Assembly (NCBI RefSeq): GCF_037101375.1
Contig: NZ_AP029019.1
Coordinates: 4,765,001-4,829,000 of the forward strand
DNA length: 64,000 bases
Direction: 5' to 3'
Origin: Acidovorax sp. DW039
GTDB taxonomy: Bacteria; Pseudomonadota; Gammaproteobacteria; Burkholderiales; Burkholderiaceae_C
This document shows positions 8,250 through 17,151 of the stretch, one piece after another; position 1 is the stretch's first letter, and each line of letters begins with the position of its first letter. The translations under genes and the position numbers were made by a program. A model generated the notes under the pieces. The model did no database searches and was not told the DNA's origin. It saw only the letters and a program-made list of their open reading frames with translations.

Positions 8250-9557
8250 ATGAAAGTCGCCATCATCGGCTCCGGCATTTCCGGACTTTCGGTGGCGCAC
8301 CAGCTGCGCAGCCAGGCGCAAGTCACCCTGTTTGAATCCGGCAGCTACTTTGGCGGCCACACCCATACCGTGGACGTGACCCTGCCCGACGCAGCGGGCA
8401 AGCCCGTCACGCACGGCGTGGACACCGGCTTTCTGGTCTTCAACGAGCGCACTTACCCCAACCTGATTGCGCTGCTGGCCGAGCTGGGCGTGGCCACGGC
8501 CAAGTCGGACATGTCGTTCTCCGTGCAGGTGCCCGGTGCGCGCGGGGGCAGGGCACTGGAGTGGAGCGGCACCAACCTCTCCACTGTGTTCGTGCAGCGC
8601 GGCAATCTGGTCAACCCCCGCTTCCTGGGCATGTTGGCCGATCTGCTGCGCTTCAACAAACTGTGTACCCGCATTGCCCAGGCCCATGCCGAGCAGGCGC
8701 TGATGCAGCCGCTGGGCGATTTTCTGAAGGAACACCGCTTTGGCGAGGCCTTCCGCGACTGGTACTTTTTGCCCATGCTGGGCTGCATCTGGAGCTGCCC
8801 TACGGACCAGATGCTGAAGTTTCCGGTGGCGACGATGATCCGCTTCTGCCACAACCACGGCCTCATCCAGGTGGCCAACCGCCCACAGTGGTGGACGGTG
8901 AGCGGGGGCGCACGCAACTATGTGGAAAAGATTCTGGCCGGGTTGCCCGACAAGCGCCTGAACACCCCCGTGCGCCGCATCGAGCGCGACGCCGCAGGCG
9001 TGCGTGTGGTGACCGACCAGGGCACCGAGCATTTCGATCATGTGGTGCTGGCCACGCATTCCGACCAGTCGCTGGCCCTGCTGGCCGAACCCACGACGCA
9101 AGAGCGCACCGTGCTGGGGGCCATCCGCTACCAGCCCAACCGAGCCGTGCTGCACACCGACACCACGGTGCTGCCGCAGCAGCGTGCCGCCTGGGCCGCC
9201 TGGAACTACGAACGCGCCCAGCAGACCGACCGCGAGAGCGCACGCGTGTGCCTGCACTACCTGCTCAACCAGTTGCAGCCGATTCCGTTTGCACAGCCCG
9301 TGGTGGTGTCGCTCAACCCGGTGCGCCCCATTAACCCGCGCCAGATCCTTGGCGAGTACGAATACGCCCACCCTGTGTTTGACCTGGGCGCGATTGCGGC
9401 GCAACAGCAGGTGCCTGCACTGCAAGGCCAGCACAACACCTGGTTCTGCGGCGCGTGGACGGGCTACGGCTTCCACGAAGACGGGCTCAAGTCCGGCCTG
9501 GCCGTGGCACGCCAGCTGGCACCACTGCTGCAGGCACCGCAAAGGCTGGCCGCATGA
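8250..9557 (+). CDS. FAD-dependent oxidoreductase (amine-oxidase fold), lipid cluster
   Basis: A 435-aa flavoprotein. The N-terminus MKVAIIGSGISGLSVAHQL is a Rossmann dinucleotide motif (GxGxxG) followed by E32-like FESGSYFGGHTHTVDV, the second FAD contact. The C-terminal FAD motif is WFCGAWTGYGFHEDGLKSG. It belongs to the NAD(P)/FAD-binding protein group that neighbours DUF1365 and cyclopropane synthase genes in many proteobacteria. By analogy with the alphaproteobacterial furan-fatty-acid genes (Ufa proteins) it may act on phospholipid acyl chains, for example as a desaturase; this is inference. It is first in an eight-gene run and overlaps the next gene by ATGA. Confidence 0.8.
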   Translation: MKVAIIGSGISGLSVAHQLRSQAQVTLFESGSYFGGHTHTVDVTLPDAAGKPVTHGVDTGFLVFNERTYPNLIALLAELGVATAKSDMSFSVQVPGARGGRALEWSGTNLSTVFVQRGNLVNPRFLGMLADLLRFNKLCTRIAQAHAEQALMQPLGDFLKEHRFGEAFRDWYFLPMLGCIWSCPTDQMLKFPVATMIRFCHNHGLIQVANRPQWWTVSGGARNYVEKILAGLPDKRLNTPVRRIERDAAGVRVVTDQGTEHFDHVVLATHSDQSLALLAEPTTQERTVLGAIRYQPNRAVLHTDTTVLPQQRAAWAAWNYERAQQTDRESARVCLHYLLNQLQPIPFAQPVVVSLNPVRPINPRQILGEYEYAHPVFDLGAIAAQQQVPALQGQHNTWFCGAWTGYGFHEDGLKSGLAVARQLAPLLQAPQRLAA

Positions 9558-10360
9558 CCACCGAGCCCCGCGCCACCACCACCCCGGCCCAGCCACTGCT
9601 GGGCTTTGGCCAGGTGCGCCACACCCGGCTGCGCCCCCGCCAGCATGCGTTTGCCTACGGCACATTCTTCCTGATGCTGCCCATGCGTGCGCTGGCGCAG
9701 GGCGGGCGGGAGTGCGCCCTGGCCGTGAACCGGCGCGGTGCCATCAGCTTTCACGACGTGGACCATGGCGACGGACGCAGTGCAGAGCAAGGCGGTGCCC
9801 TGGCGTGGCTCGATGGCCTGCTGCGCGCCGAAGGCATTAACGACGCCACGGGCGAGGTGTGGCTGCACACCTACCCGCGCGTGCTGGGCTACACCTTCAA
9901 GCCCGTGAGCTTCTGGTACTGCCACCGCGCTGACGGCAGCCTGCGCGCCATTCTGGTCGAGGTGAACAACACCTTTGGCGAGCGCCATTGCTATTTGCTC
10001 GACGCCCCGCAGTACGGCGTGGAGCAGCGGGCGCGCAAGGTGTTCCATGTGTCACCGTTCTGCGAGGTGACGGGCGGCTACCGTTTCCGCTTCATGCGCA
10101 CAGCCCCCAGCCCGCAGGACGCAGGCCGCACCGTGGTGCGCATTGACTATGACGACGCCAGTGGCCCGCTCATCCAGACCAGCGTGAGCGGCACCCTGCA
10201 ACCCGCCACCGCCCGCACCTTGCGCCAGGCCCTGTGGGGCTACCCGGCCATGACGCTGGCCATCATCGCCCGCATTCACTGGCACGCGCTGCAGCTGTGG
10301 CTCAAGCGTGTGCGCTTTCATCGCAAGCCCGAGGCCCCGGCCTCGATCGTGACCCGTTGA
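9554..10360 (+). CDS. DUF1365 family protein
   Basis: A 268-aa protein of the DUF1365 family, function unknown, found next to cyclopropane-fatty-acid synthase and the FAD oxidoreductase in many genomes. ATG 9554 overlaps the upstream stop (ATGA), so translation is coupled; the longer frame from 9455 is rejected. Family marks: GFGQVRHTRLRPRQHAFAYG near the start, VWLHTYPRVLGYTFKPVSFW and VEVNNTFGERHCYLL in the middle. There is a hydrophobic segment near the C-terminus (ALWGYPAMTLAIIARIHWHA). The family is suspected to assist acyl-chain modification at the membrane; I infer this only from context. Confidence 0.85.
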   Translation: MTTEPRATTTPAQPLLGFGQVRHTRLRPRQHAFAYGTFFLMLPMRALAQGGRECALAVNRRGAISFHDVDHGDGRSAEQGGALAWLDGLLRAEGINDATGEVWLHTYPRVLGYTFKPVSFWYCHRADGSLRAILVEVNNTFGERHCYLLDAPQYGVEQRARKVFHVSPFCEVTGGYRFRFMRTAPSPQDAGRTVVRIDYDDASGPLIQTSVSGTLQPATARTLRQALWGYPAMTLAIIARIHWHALQLWLKRVRFHRKPEAPASIVTR

Positions 10361-10395
10361 CCTCCATGCCGACCTTGTCCCGCGAGAACGCCGCC

Positions 10396-11649
10396 ATGAA
10401 CTCCACCACCGCCCCACGCTCTGCCCTGACCCTGCCCGCAGGCACCCCCGCCGCAGCGCGCACTGCGTTCAAGCTGCTGCAACGATTGCAGCACGGCCAC
10501 CTCACGGTGCAGTTGCCCGACGGCACGCTGCAGCACTTTGGCCAAGGCGGCGGCCCGTCTGCTGCCATCACACTCAAGAACTGGAACGTGTGCAGCGCCG
10601 CCCTCAAGTCGGGCGACATCGGCTTTGCCGAGAGCTACATCGCGGGCGACTGGACCACGCCGCACCTGACCGACCTGCTCAAGCTCTTCATTGCCAACCG
10701 CCAGCAGGTCGAGGCCGTGATTTATGGCACCTGGGCCGGGCGGCTGCTGTACCGCATCAAGCACCTGCTCAACCGCAACACCAAGGCCAACAGCCAGAAA
10801 AACATCCATGCCCACTACGACCTGGGCAATGCGTTTTACGAGCTGTGGCTGGACGACACGATGAACTACTCGTCCGCCTGGTTTGAGGGCGATGCGGGTG
10901 GCGACCTGAGCACCGCCCAGCACGCCAAGGTGCGCCGCGCGCTGCGCATGGCGGGCGTGCAGCCGGGCTCTCGGGTACTGGAGATTGGCTGCGGCTGGGG
11001 CGCACTGGCCGAGATGGCCGCGGTGGAATTCGGCGCAGACCTCACGGGCGTGACGCTCTCCACCGAGCAGCTCGCTTTCGCGCAAAAGCGCATGGAACAG
11101 CAAGGGGTGGCCCAGCACGCCGACCTGCGCCTGCAGGACTACCGCGACATCCACGACGGCCCGTACGACGCCATCTGCTCGATTGAAATGGTGGAAGCCG
11201 TGGGGCGCGAATACTGGCCCACCTACTTTGCCTCCATCAAGCGCCTGCTCAAGCCGGGCGGCAAGGCCTGCATCCAGAGCATCGTCATTGATGACGACCT
11301 GTTTGCGCGCTACATCAGCTCCACCGATTTCATCCAGCAATACATCTTCCCCGGCGGCTGCCTGCCGTGCCCGCGCGAGTTCCGCCGCGAGGCCGAGGCC
11401 GCGGGCCTGCGCGTGGTGGACGAGTTTGCCTTTGGCCAGGACTACGCCGAAACCCTCAAGCGCTGGCGCGAGCGCTTTCTGGCGCAGCGCGCTGAGATCC
11501 TGAAGCTGGGCTTTGACGAGCGCTTCATGCACATCTGGGAGTTCTACCTGGCCTACTGCGAAGCCGCGTTCGCCATGCAGAACATCGACCTGGTGCAGTA
11601 CACGCTGGTCAACGACAGCGCTGCCTGGAACGCCACGGCCATCAGGTGA
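10396..11649 (+). CDS. cfa: cyclopropane-fatty-acyl-phospholipid synthase family methyltransferase
   Basis: A SAM-dependent enzyme that adds a methyl or methylene carbon to double bonds of membrane phospholipid acyl chains, 417 aa. Motifs: HYDLGNAFYELWLDDTMNYS (substrate helix typical of CFA synthases), the SAM site VLEIGCGWGALAEMAA, LTGVTLSTEQLAFA, and SIEMVEAVGREYWPTYF with the carbonate-binding Glu. ATG 10396 is preferred, though an in-frame ATG at 10366 (6 bp after the previous stop) is possible. It could instead be a methylase of the UfaM type that leaves a methyl branch; sequence alone does not decide. Its stop TGA lies 5 bp before the next ATG. Confidence 0.9.
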   Translation: MNSTTAPRSALTLPAGTPAAARTAFKLLQRLQHGHLTVQLPDGTLQHFGQGGGPSAAITLKNWNVCSAALKSGDIGFAESYIAGDWTTPHLTDLLKLFIANRQQVEAVIYGTWAGRLLYRIKHLLNRNTKANSQKNIHAHYDLGNAFYELWLDDTMNYSSAWFEGDAGGDLSTAQHAKVRRALRMAGVQPGSRVLEIGCGWGALAEMAAVEFGADLTGVTLSTEQLAFAQKRMEQQGVAQHADLRLQDYRDIHDGPYDAICSIEMVEAVGREYWPTYFASIKRLLKPGGKACIQSIVIDDDLFARYISSTDFIQQYIFPGGCLPCPREFRREAEAAGLRVVDEFAFGQDYAETLKRWRERFLAQRAEILKLGFDERFMHIWEFYLAYCEAAFAMQNIDLVQYTLVNDSAAWNATAIR

Positions 11650-11651
11650 AT

Positions 11652-11710
11652 ACTATGAAAAAGATAGCTGCCCGCGCTTTATTGACGTGCGCTACAGCCA
11701 TTTTTTATGT
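11652..11710 (+). repeat. interspersed repeat, copy 2 (contains a gene start)
   Basis: A full copy of the element whose ATG-AAA-AAG start region is used as the start codon and signal peptide of the following gene (ATG 11655). Compare copy 9 at 59662, which has the same ACTATGAAAAT opening. Arms CGCGC...GCGCT and the T-run are preserved. Confidence 0.85.
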
Positions 11711-12209
11711 AAACCCTGTGGCCGCACAGGGCAGCGATGCCCCGCCCCTGCCCGGCACCGTGCTGGCAGGCCAGGGCACCATGCGCTTCTTTGGGCTGGA
11801 GGTGTACCAGGCCCGGCTGTGGGTGAGCCCCGGCTTTGCGCCCGAGCGCTATGCCGAGCAGCCCCTGGCGCTGGCACTGACCTACCAGCGCAACTTCACC
11901 GCGCAGGCCATTGCCAAGCGCTCCATCGAAGAAATGCGCCGTGTAGGCCCCTTCAGCGCCGAGCAGGCCGAGCGCTGGCAGGCCGCCCTGCAGACGGCCC
12001 TGCCCGATGTGAAGCCGGGCGACACCCTGACGGGCCTGTACCAGCCGGGCAGCGGTGCGGTCTTCCGCCTGGGCAGCAAGGTGGTGGGTGAGGTGGCAGA
12101 CCCCGAGTTTGCCCGCCTGTTCTTCGGCATCTGGCTCTCGCCCAACACGTCAGAACCTGCGCTGCGCCAGTCCTTGGTGGCCAGCCGCACCACCAGCGGT
12201 GGCCAATAG
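11655..12209 (+). CDS. chalcone-isomerase-like periplasmic protein
   Basis: A 184-aa exported protein of the bacterial chalcone isomerase-like family (PF16036 type). Residues 1-25 are a signal peptide (MKKIAARALLTCATAIFYV, cut near AAQ). The mature part shows the family pattern MRFFGLEVYQARLWVSPGF, YQRNFTAQAIAKRSIEEM, LTGLYQPGSGAVFRLG and LFFGIWLSPNTS. In bacteria this family probably binds fatty acids rather than flavonoids; its place right after the CFA synthase agrees. The signal peptide is encoded entirely inside an interspersed repeat copy. Start: ATG 11655 rather than GTG 11646, since the N-region MKK begins there. Confidence 0.82.
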   Translation: MKKIAARALLTCATAIFYVNPVAAQGSDAPPLPGTVLAGQGTMRFFGLEVYQARLWVSPGFAPERYAEQPLALALTYQRNFTAQAIAKRSIEEMRRVGPFSAEQAERWQAALQTALPDVKPGDTLTGLYQPGSGAVFRLGSKVVGEVADPEFARLFFGIWLSPNTSEPALRQSLVASRTTSGGQ

Positions 12210-12215
12210 ATCGCC

Positions 12216-13532
12216 ATGATCGCCATGAACCACCCAGCCGCCAGCCGCTTGCCCGCACGCGAGGGCCTGGCCTATGGCCTGCTGGGCCTGCCGCTGGCCT
12301 TTGTGGCGCTGCCGCTGTATGTGCTGCTGCCCAACCACTACGCACGCGCCTACGGCATGCCCCTGGCCACGCTGGGGGCGGTGTTACTGGCCGCACGGCT
12401 GTTCGATGCGGCGACCGACCCGCTGCTCGGGCGGCTGAGTGACCGACTCTTTGGCCACTCTGCACGCACCGTGCTGGGCGTGGGGGCAGTATCTGCAGTG
12501 GCCTTGGCATTGGGCATGGCGGCGCTGTTCTTCCCGCCCGTGCGGGGTGAGCAGGCGCTGGCCTGGTGGGCCTTGCTGTGCCTGCTGGTCACCTATCTGG
12601 CCTACAGCCAGCTCAGCATTGCCCACCAGTCGTGGGGGGCGCGCCTGGGCGGAGACGAGGCCTTGCGCAGCCGCATCGTGGCCTGGCGCGAGGGGGCGGC
12701 CCTGGTGGGGGTGGTGCTGGCATCGCTGCTGCCCACGCTGCTGGGCCTGCCTGCCATGCTGGGCGCTTTTGCCGTGGCACTGCTGCTGGGGTGGTGGGCC
12801 TGGGCGTGCGCGCCCCGGCCAGGTGCCCAGGGGGGCGAGCCCCCCGGCATCTACCACCCCGCCCAGCACGCCAGCCTGTGGCGGCCCTGGGGCAGGCCCG
12901 CGTTCAGGCGGCTGCTCGCGGTGTTCATGCTCAACGGCATTGCCAGCGCCATACCGGCCACGCTGGTGCTGTTCTTTGTGCAAGACCGGCTGCAGGCCCC
13001 GGCGGCACAAGAGCCGCTGTTTCTGGGCACGTACTTTGTCTGCGCAGCCCTGTCGATACCGCTGTGGCTGCGGGCGGTGAGCCGTTTGGGGCTGGCGCGC
13101 ACCTGGCTGGCGGGCATGGTGCTGTCCGTGGCCGTGTTTGCCTGGACGGCCGCTCTGGGCGCAGGCGATGCCATCGCGTTTGCCGTGGTGTGCGCGCTCT
13201 CCGGTGTGGCGCTGGGTACCGACCTGGCCCTGCCCAGCGCGCTGCTGGCGGGCGTGATTGCCTACGAGGGCGACAGCGGACACCACGAAGGTGCCTACTT
13301 TGGCTGGTGGAACTTTGCCACCAAGCTCAACCTGGCCCTGGCTGCCGGGCTGGCCCTGCCCTTGCTGGCCCTGCTGGGCTACACCCCCGGCACCCGCAGC
13401 GAGGCGGGCCTGCAGACGCTGAGCCTGGCCTACGCCGTGCTGCCCTGCGCCCTCAAGCTGGCGGCGGCGGCCGCGCTGTATGTGCTGGTGGTGCGCCGCA
13501 CGCCGGGCAGCGCAGCGTTTCAGGCCCCGTGA
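12216..13532 (+). CDS. MFS transporter of the lipid cluster
   Basis: A 438-aa polytopic membrane protein of the major facilitator superfamily, about 12 helices. The loop 2-3 signature is visible as ARLFDAATDPLLGRLSDRLFG, which is typical of the glycoside-pentoside-hexuronide-like MFS group. A long cytoplasmic loop (about 190-215, Pro/Gly-rich) separates the two six-helix halves. An alternative ATG lies 9 bp downstream (12225). It is 6 bp after the previous stop, so it is in the operon. The same family recurs in equivalent clusters; a role in moving a lipid or lipid precursor is plausible but unproven. Confidence 0.82.
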   Translation: MIAMNHPAASRLPAREGLAYGLLGLPLAFVALPLYVLLPNHYARAYGMPLATLGAVLLAARLFDAATDPLLGRLSDRLFGHSARTVLGVGAVSAVALALGMAALFFPPVRGEQALAWWALLCLLVTYLAYSQLSIAHQSWGARLGGDEALRSRIVAWREGAALVGVVLASLLPTLLGLPAMLGAFAVALLLGWWAWACAPRPGAQGGEPPGIYHPAQHASLWRPWGRPAFRRLLAVFMLNGIASAIPATLVLFFVQDRLQAPAAQEPLFLGTYFVCAALSIPLWLRAVSRLGLARTWLAGMVLSVAVFAWTAALGAGDAIAFAVVCALSGVALGTDLALPSALLAGVIAYEGDSGHHEGAYFGWWNFATKLNLALAAGLALPLLALLGYTPGTRSEAGLQTLSLAYAVLPCALKLAAAAALYVLVVRRTPGSAAFQAP

Positions 13533-13579
13533 CCGTTCTTCATCCCATCCTGCTTCCCATCCATCGCCAAGGCATTCCC

Positions 13580-14122
13580 ATGATTCAACGCCGAACCCTT
13601 CTGACCGCCACTGCGGCCACGCCCTTGGTGGCACTGACCGGATGCGCCAGCCAGAACCTGGCCGGTTATGCCAGCGAAAAGCCCGTGCTGGACCTGGCGC
13701 AGTACTTCAACGGCACGGTGGATGCCTACGGCATCTTCCAGGACCGCAGCGGCCAGATCGTCAAACGCTTCACGGTGGTGATGGAGTGCAGCTGGAAGGG
13801 CAACGAAGGCGTGCTGGACGAAGCCTTCACCTATTCGGACGGCACCACACAGCGGCGCATCTGGCGGCTGACCAAACATGCCGACGGCCGTTACACCGGC
13901 ACCGCCGACGATGTGGTCGGCACGGCCAGCGGGCAGACGCAGGGCAACGCCTTTCGCTGGAACTACACCCTGGCCTTGCCGGTGGACGGCACCGTCTACC
14001 ACGTGGACCTGGACGACTGGATGTACCTGATCGACGAGCGCGTGATGCTTAACCGCGCCACCATGAGCAAGTTCGGCTTTCGCCTGGGCGAGATCACGCT
14101 GTCGTTCACCAAACGCACCTGA
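13580..14122 (+). CDS. DUF3833 lipoprotein
   Basis: A 180-aa lipoprotein. It starts MIQRRTLLTATAATPLVALT with a twin-arginine-like RR, followed by the lipobox LTGC, so Cys22 should be acylated. The body matches the DUF3833 pattern: LDLAQYFNGTVDAYGIFQDR, VVMECSWKGNEGVLDE, WMYLIDERVMLNRATMSKFG and LGEITLSFTKR. The family is a beta-rich, lipocalin-sized domain of unknown function, commonly found beside CFA synthase and SDR genes. It sits 47 bp after the transporter and 8 bp before the SDR. A role in binding or carrying modified acyl chains would fit but is inference. Confidence 0.85.
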   Translation: MIQRRTLLTATAATPLVALTGCASQNLAGYASEKPVLDLAQYFNGTVDAYGIFQDRSGQIVKRFTVVMECSWKGNEGVLDEAFTYSDGTTQRRIWRLTKHADGRYTGTADDVVGTASGQTQGNAFRWNYTLALPVDGTVYHVDLDDWMYLIDERVMLNRATMSKFGFRLGEITLSFTKRT

Positions 14123-14130
14123 GCCACGCC

Positions 14131-14913
14131 ATGAGCCTCAACCCCCCCATTTCCCACTGGCACGGCCGCCGCGTCTGGCTGGTGGGCGCGTCCAGCGGCA
14201 TTGGCCGCGCCACCGCGGCCCTGCTGCATACACGGGGTGCGCAGGTCATCGTTTCTGCCCGCAATGCGCAGGCGCTGCAGGACTTTGTGGCCGCCCACCC
14301 CGGCAGCATGGCCGTGCCGCTGGACACGGCCGATGCGGCCTTGGTGCGTAGCGCAGCCCAGCAGGTGCTGGCCACCGGCACGCTGGACCTGGTGTGCTAC
14401 TGCGCGGGCCACTACCGCGACATGCGCGCCACCGATTTCGACCTGACGGAAGCCCTGCGGCACGAGGAAGTGAACTACACCGGCGCACTGCGGGTGCTGG
14501 CAGGCGTGCTGCCCGCCATGATCGAATCCGCCCGCGCAGGCAAGCCGGGGCACCTGAGCGTGATCAGCAGTGTGGCGGGTTTTAGAGGCCTGCCCAAAAG
14601 CCTGGCCTACGGCCCCACCAAGGCCGCTCTCATCAACCTGGCCGAGGCGCTGTACATGGACCTGCACGCACTGGGCATGGGTGTGAGCGTGATCAACCCC
14701 GGCTTTGTGGCCACACCGCTCACGGCGGGCAACGACTTCACCATGCCCGCCCTCATCACCCCCGAGGCCGCCGCAGCCGCCATCGTGCAGGGCTGGGAAC
14801 GTGGCCACTTTGACATCCACTTTCCCAAGCGCTTCACGCGCGTGATGAAACTGCTGCGCCTGCTGCCCTATCGGTGGTACTTTCCGGCAGTACGCCGCTT
14901 TACCGGGCTGTGA
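14131..14913 (+). CDS. short-chain dehydrogenase/reductase, lipid cluster
   Basis: A 260-aa classical SDR. The cofactor site is GASSGIGRATAAL (TGxxxGxG type), the catalytic serine is in VISSVAGFRG, and the catalytic Tyr-Lys pair is in YGPTKAALINLAEAL. R-rich HGRRVW and SARNA after beta-2 suggest NADP preference. The C-terminus (KLLRLLPYRWYFPAVRRF) is hydrophobic and basic, so membrane association is likely. It is seventh of eight genes in the lipid cluster. The substrate is unknown; oxidation or reduction of a fatty acyl or carbonyl group is the obvious guess. Confidence 0.88.
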   Translation: MSLNPPISHWHGRRVWLVGASSGIGRATAALLHTRGAQVIVSARNAQALQDFVAAHPGSMAVPLDTADAALVRSAAQQVLATGTLDLVCYCAGHYRDMRATDFDLTEALRHEEVNYTGALRVLAGVLPAMIESARAGKPGHLSVISSVAGFRGLPKSLAYGPTKAALINLAEALYMDLHALGMGVSVINPGFVATPLTAGNDFTMPALITPEAAAAAIVQGWERGHFDIHFPKRFTRVMKLLRLLPYRWYFPAVRRFTGL

Positions 14914-14937
14914 GAACCTTTTCAAGGCCCTTTTGCC

Positions 14938-15399
14938 ATGCCACCTTCCGCCTCCACCGCCGCCTTATCGACGGAAGACGCCGTCACCCGCATCGTCGCG
15001 TTTTTTGAAGCCCTGTCGCCCGCAGACCTTGGGCGCATTGGCGACTTCTACGCAGACGGCGCACGCTTCAAGGACCCATTCAACGATGTGCAGGGCATTG
15101 CGTCCATCGAGGGCATCTTCGGCCACATGTTTGAGGCGCTGGAGCAGCCGCGCTTTGTGGTCACAGGCCGCGTGGTGCAGGGCAGCCAGTGCTTTCTGAC
15201 TTGGGACTTTCTGTTCGCCTTCAAGAACTTCCACACCGGCGTGACGCAAACCGTGCGCGGCGCATCGCATCTGGTGCTGGACGATGCCGGGCGCATCACC
15301 CTGCACCGCGACTACTGGGACGCCGCCGAGGAGCTGTACGAAAAGCTGCCTGTGGTGGGCGGGCTGATGCGCTGGCTCAAGCGGCGCGCCAACAGCTAG
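14938..15399 (+). CDS. SnoaL-like / NTF2-fold protein
   Basis: A 153-aa single-domain protein of the nuclear-transport-factor-2 (SnoaL-like) fold. Marks: VTRIVAFFEALSPADLGRIG, DFYADGARFKDPFNDVQG, HMFEALEQPRFVVTGRVVQG and LHRDYWDAAEELYEKLPVVG. The family pattern ending YWD...E.Y..lP..g..m is the version found next to the DUF3833/SDR genes. It is cytoplasmic with no signal. As last gene of the cluster it may bind a small hydrophobic intermediate. The stop is 38 bp before the convergent aroQ stop; no clear terminator with a T-run was seen between them. Confidence 0.82.
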   Translation: MPPSASTAALSTEDAVTRIVAFFEALSPADLGRIGDFYADGARFKDPFNDVQGIASIEGIFGHMFEALEQPRFVVTGRVVQGSQCFLTWDFLFAFKNFHTGVTQTVRGASHLVLDDAGRITLHRDYWDAAEELYEKLPVVGGLMRWLKRRANS

Positions 15400-15437
15400 A
15401 TCACGAAAAGCGCCGTAGTGCCAACGCTGCCTTGGCG

Positions 15438-15881
15438 TCAACCCGCTTTGGCGAGCTTGCGCACCAGGTAGTGCAGCGCCATTTCATAGCCCTGAATGCC
15501 CAGGCCTGCAATCACGCCGTCGGCAATGCCCGAGATGTAGGAGTGGTGGCGAAACTCTTCGCGCTTGTGCACATTGCTGATGTGCACCTCCACCACGGGC
15601 AGCGCCACGCCTGACAGCGCGTCACGCAGCGCCACGCTGGTGTGGGTGAGACCACCGGGGTTGATGACGATGCCGCGCGTGCCGTCCAGCCGGGCGGCAT
15701 GGATGCGGTCAATCAGGTGGCCTTCGTGGTTGCTTTGAAAGCAGGTGGCGGTGGTGCCCAGCCTGGCAGCTTCTGCCGCAAAGTGGCGCTCTACATCTGC
15801 CAGTGTGTCTGCGCCGTAGATATGGGGTTCGCGTGTGCCCAGCAGGTTCAGGTTGGGGCCGTTCAGAAGAAGAATGCTCAT
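15438..15881 (-). CDS. aroQ: 3-dehydroquinate dehydratase, type II
   Basis: Dodecameric type II dehydroquinase, 147 aa, converting 3-dehydroquinate to 3-dehydroshikimate. Motifs: [19 protein letters not shown] with the N-terminal Asn and the catalytic Tyr in the lid, [16 protein letters not shown] with the active-site Glu, [17 protein letters not shown], and [20 protein letters not shown] with the catalytic His and Arg. In many Burkholderiales aroQ precedes accB-accC; here it stands next to a TRAP transporter instead, which raises the option of a catabolic quinate/shikimate role. A terminator separates the two, so they are not clearly one operon. Confidence 0.95.
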   Translation of the reverse strand: MSILLLNGPNLNLLGTREPHIYGADTLADVERHFAAEAARLGTTATCFQSNHEGHLIDRIHAARLDGTRGIVINPGGLTHTSVALRDALSGVALPVVEVHISNVHKREEFRHHSYISGIADGVIAGLGIQGYEMALHYLVRKLAKAG

Positions 15882-15954
15882 GGCGTGTGGATTGAAGTGA
15901 AGGGTGAGACGCAGGGATACTGCATTGTCAGTGCAACTGCCAGTGCTGCTGCAG

Positions 15955-16000
15955 CAAAAACGACAACACCAGAGAAGGCAGGGTGCGCTGTCTCTGGTGT
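15955..16000 (-). terminator. intrinsic terminator after the TRAP operon
   Basis: A perfect 10-bp inverted repeat (ACACCAGAGA at about 15966 and TCTCTGGTGT at 15991-16000). On the minus strand it is followed by GTCGTTTTTGC, i.e. a short U-tract. It lies 63 bp past the stop of dctP and before the aroQ promoter. Confidence 0.8.
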
Positions 16001-16062
16001 CGGGGTAGGAGTAGGGGTAGGGCCCCGCCGCAGGCTCGCTGCGGCTGGCCGTTGACGCAGGC

Positions 16063-17067
16063 TTACTTCGCTGCGCGCAGCTTGGCCAGGGTGTCGTACA
16101 CCTCTTTCACGGTTTCGGCCCCCACTTTTTCGCTGTGCTTTTCAATCACGGGCTTCATCTTGGCGCGCAGCTTGTCCAGCTCTGCAGCCGGGAACTCTGT
16201 CACCTGCATGCCCGACTTCTTGAGCTGGTCCAGCGCCACATCGGACTGCACACGCGAAACACCACGCTGGAAGGTGGTGGCTTCGGCCATGGCGTCGTTG
16301 ATCAGCTTTTGCTCTGCGGGCGAGAGGCCGTCCCAGAACTTCTTGCTGACGATGACCGCCTGCGGGTTGTACATGTGGCGCGTGATGGCCAGGTGCTTTT
16401 GCACTTCGTTGAGCTTGGACGAGAGGATGGTGGTGACAGGGTTCTCCTGTCCGTCCACCGCCTTCTGCTCCAGCGCCGTGTACAGCTCGGGGAAAGGCAT
16501 GGGCACGGCGTTGGCACCCAGGGCGTTGAACATGTCGATGTAGATGGGCGACTGGATCACGCGGATCTTCAGGCCCGCCAGGTCTTCGGCCTTGGTGATG
16601 GGCTTCTTGCTGTTGGTGACGTTGCGGAAACCCAGCTCCCAGTAGGCCAGGCCCACCAGGTTCTTGGCCTTGAGCTTGTCGAGCAGCTTCTTGCCGAAGG
16701 GGCCGTCGGTCACAGCATCGGCTTCTTGCGGCGTGGCGAACAGGAAGGGGAAGTCATAGATGCCGAATTCCTTGGCCTGTGCCGAAAGAATGCCTGCGTT
16801 GAGCACCGTCATCTCCACCGTACCGCCCTGCAGGGCCGACACGGTTTGCAGGTCCCCACCCAGCGTGCCGCCAGGGAACAGCTTGACCTGGATCTTGCCG
16901 CCGCTCTTGGCAGCCACCAGGTCGGCAAACTTTTGCGCGCCCTGGGCCTGGGGATGGTCCTTCTGGTTCTGGAAGGCGAACTTGATGGTGCGCTCCTGGG
17001 CGTGCGCCCCCGAGATCAGCGATGCAGCGACCAGTGCAGTGGCCAGCAGGGATTTCAACAGGGTCAT
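16063..17067 (-). CDS. dctP: TRAP transporter substrate-binding protein
   Basis: Periplasmic solute receptor of a tripartite ATP-independent (sodium-driven) transporter, 334 aa. Signal peptide [20 protein letters not shown], cut after AHA. The DctP fold is shown by [40 protein letters not shown] and the carboxylate-binding region [20 protein letters not shown] with the conserved Arg, then [20 protein letters not shown]. The ligand is probably an organic acid. It is third in the order dctQ-dctM-dctP on the minus strand, 84 bp after dctM, and ends at a terminator. Confidence 0.92.
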   Translation of the reverse strand: MTLLKSLLATALVAASLISGAHAQERTIKFAFQNQKDHPQAQGAQKFADLVAAKSGGKIQVKLFPGGTLGGDLQTVSALQGGTVEMTVLNAGILSAQAKEFGIYDFPFLFATPQEADAVTDGPFGKKLLDKLKAKNLVGLAYWELGFRNVTNSKKPITKAEDLAGLKIRVIQSPIYIDMFNALGANAVPMPFPELYTALEQKAVDGQENPVTTILSSKLNEVQKHLAITRHMYNPQAVIVSKKFWDGLSPAEQKLINDAMAEATTFQRGVSRVQSDVALDQLKKSGMQVTEFPAAELDKLRAKMKPVIEKHSEKVGAETVKEVYDTLAKLRAAK

Positions 17068-17151
17068 GAAAGGCTCCTTGAAAGTATGGCCGTGGGGCCA
17101 TGGGTAAACAGGGGAAGGCGTTGGAGTGAGAAGACGTCAGCGAGCCGCTTC

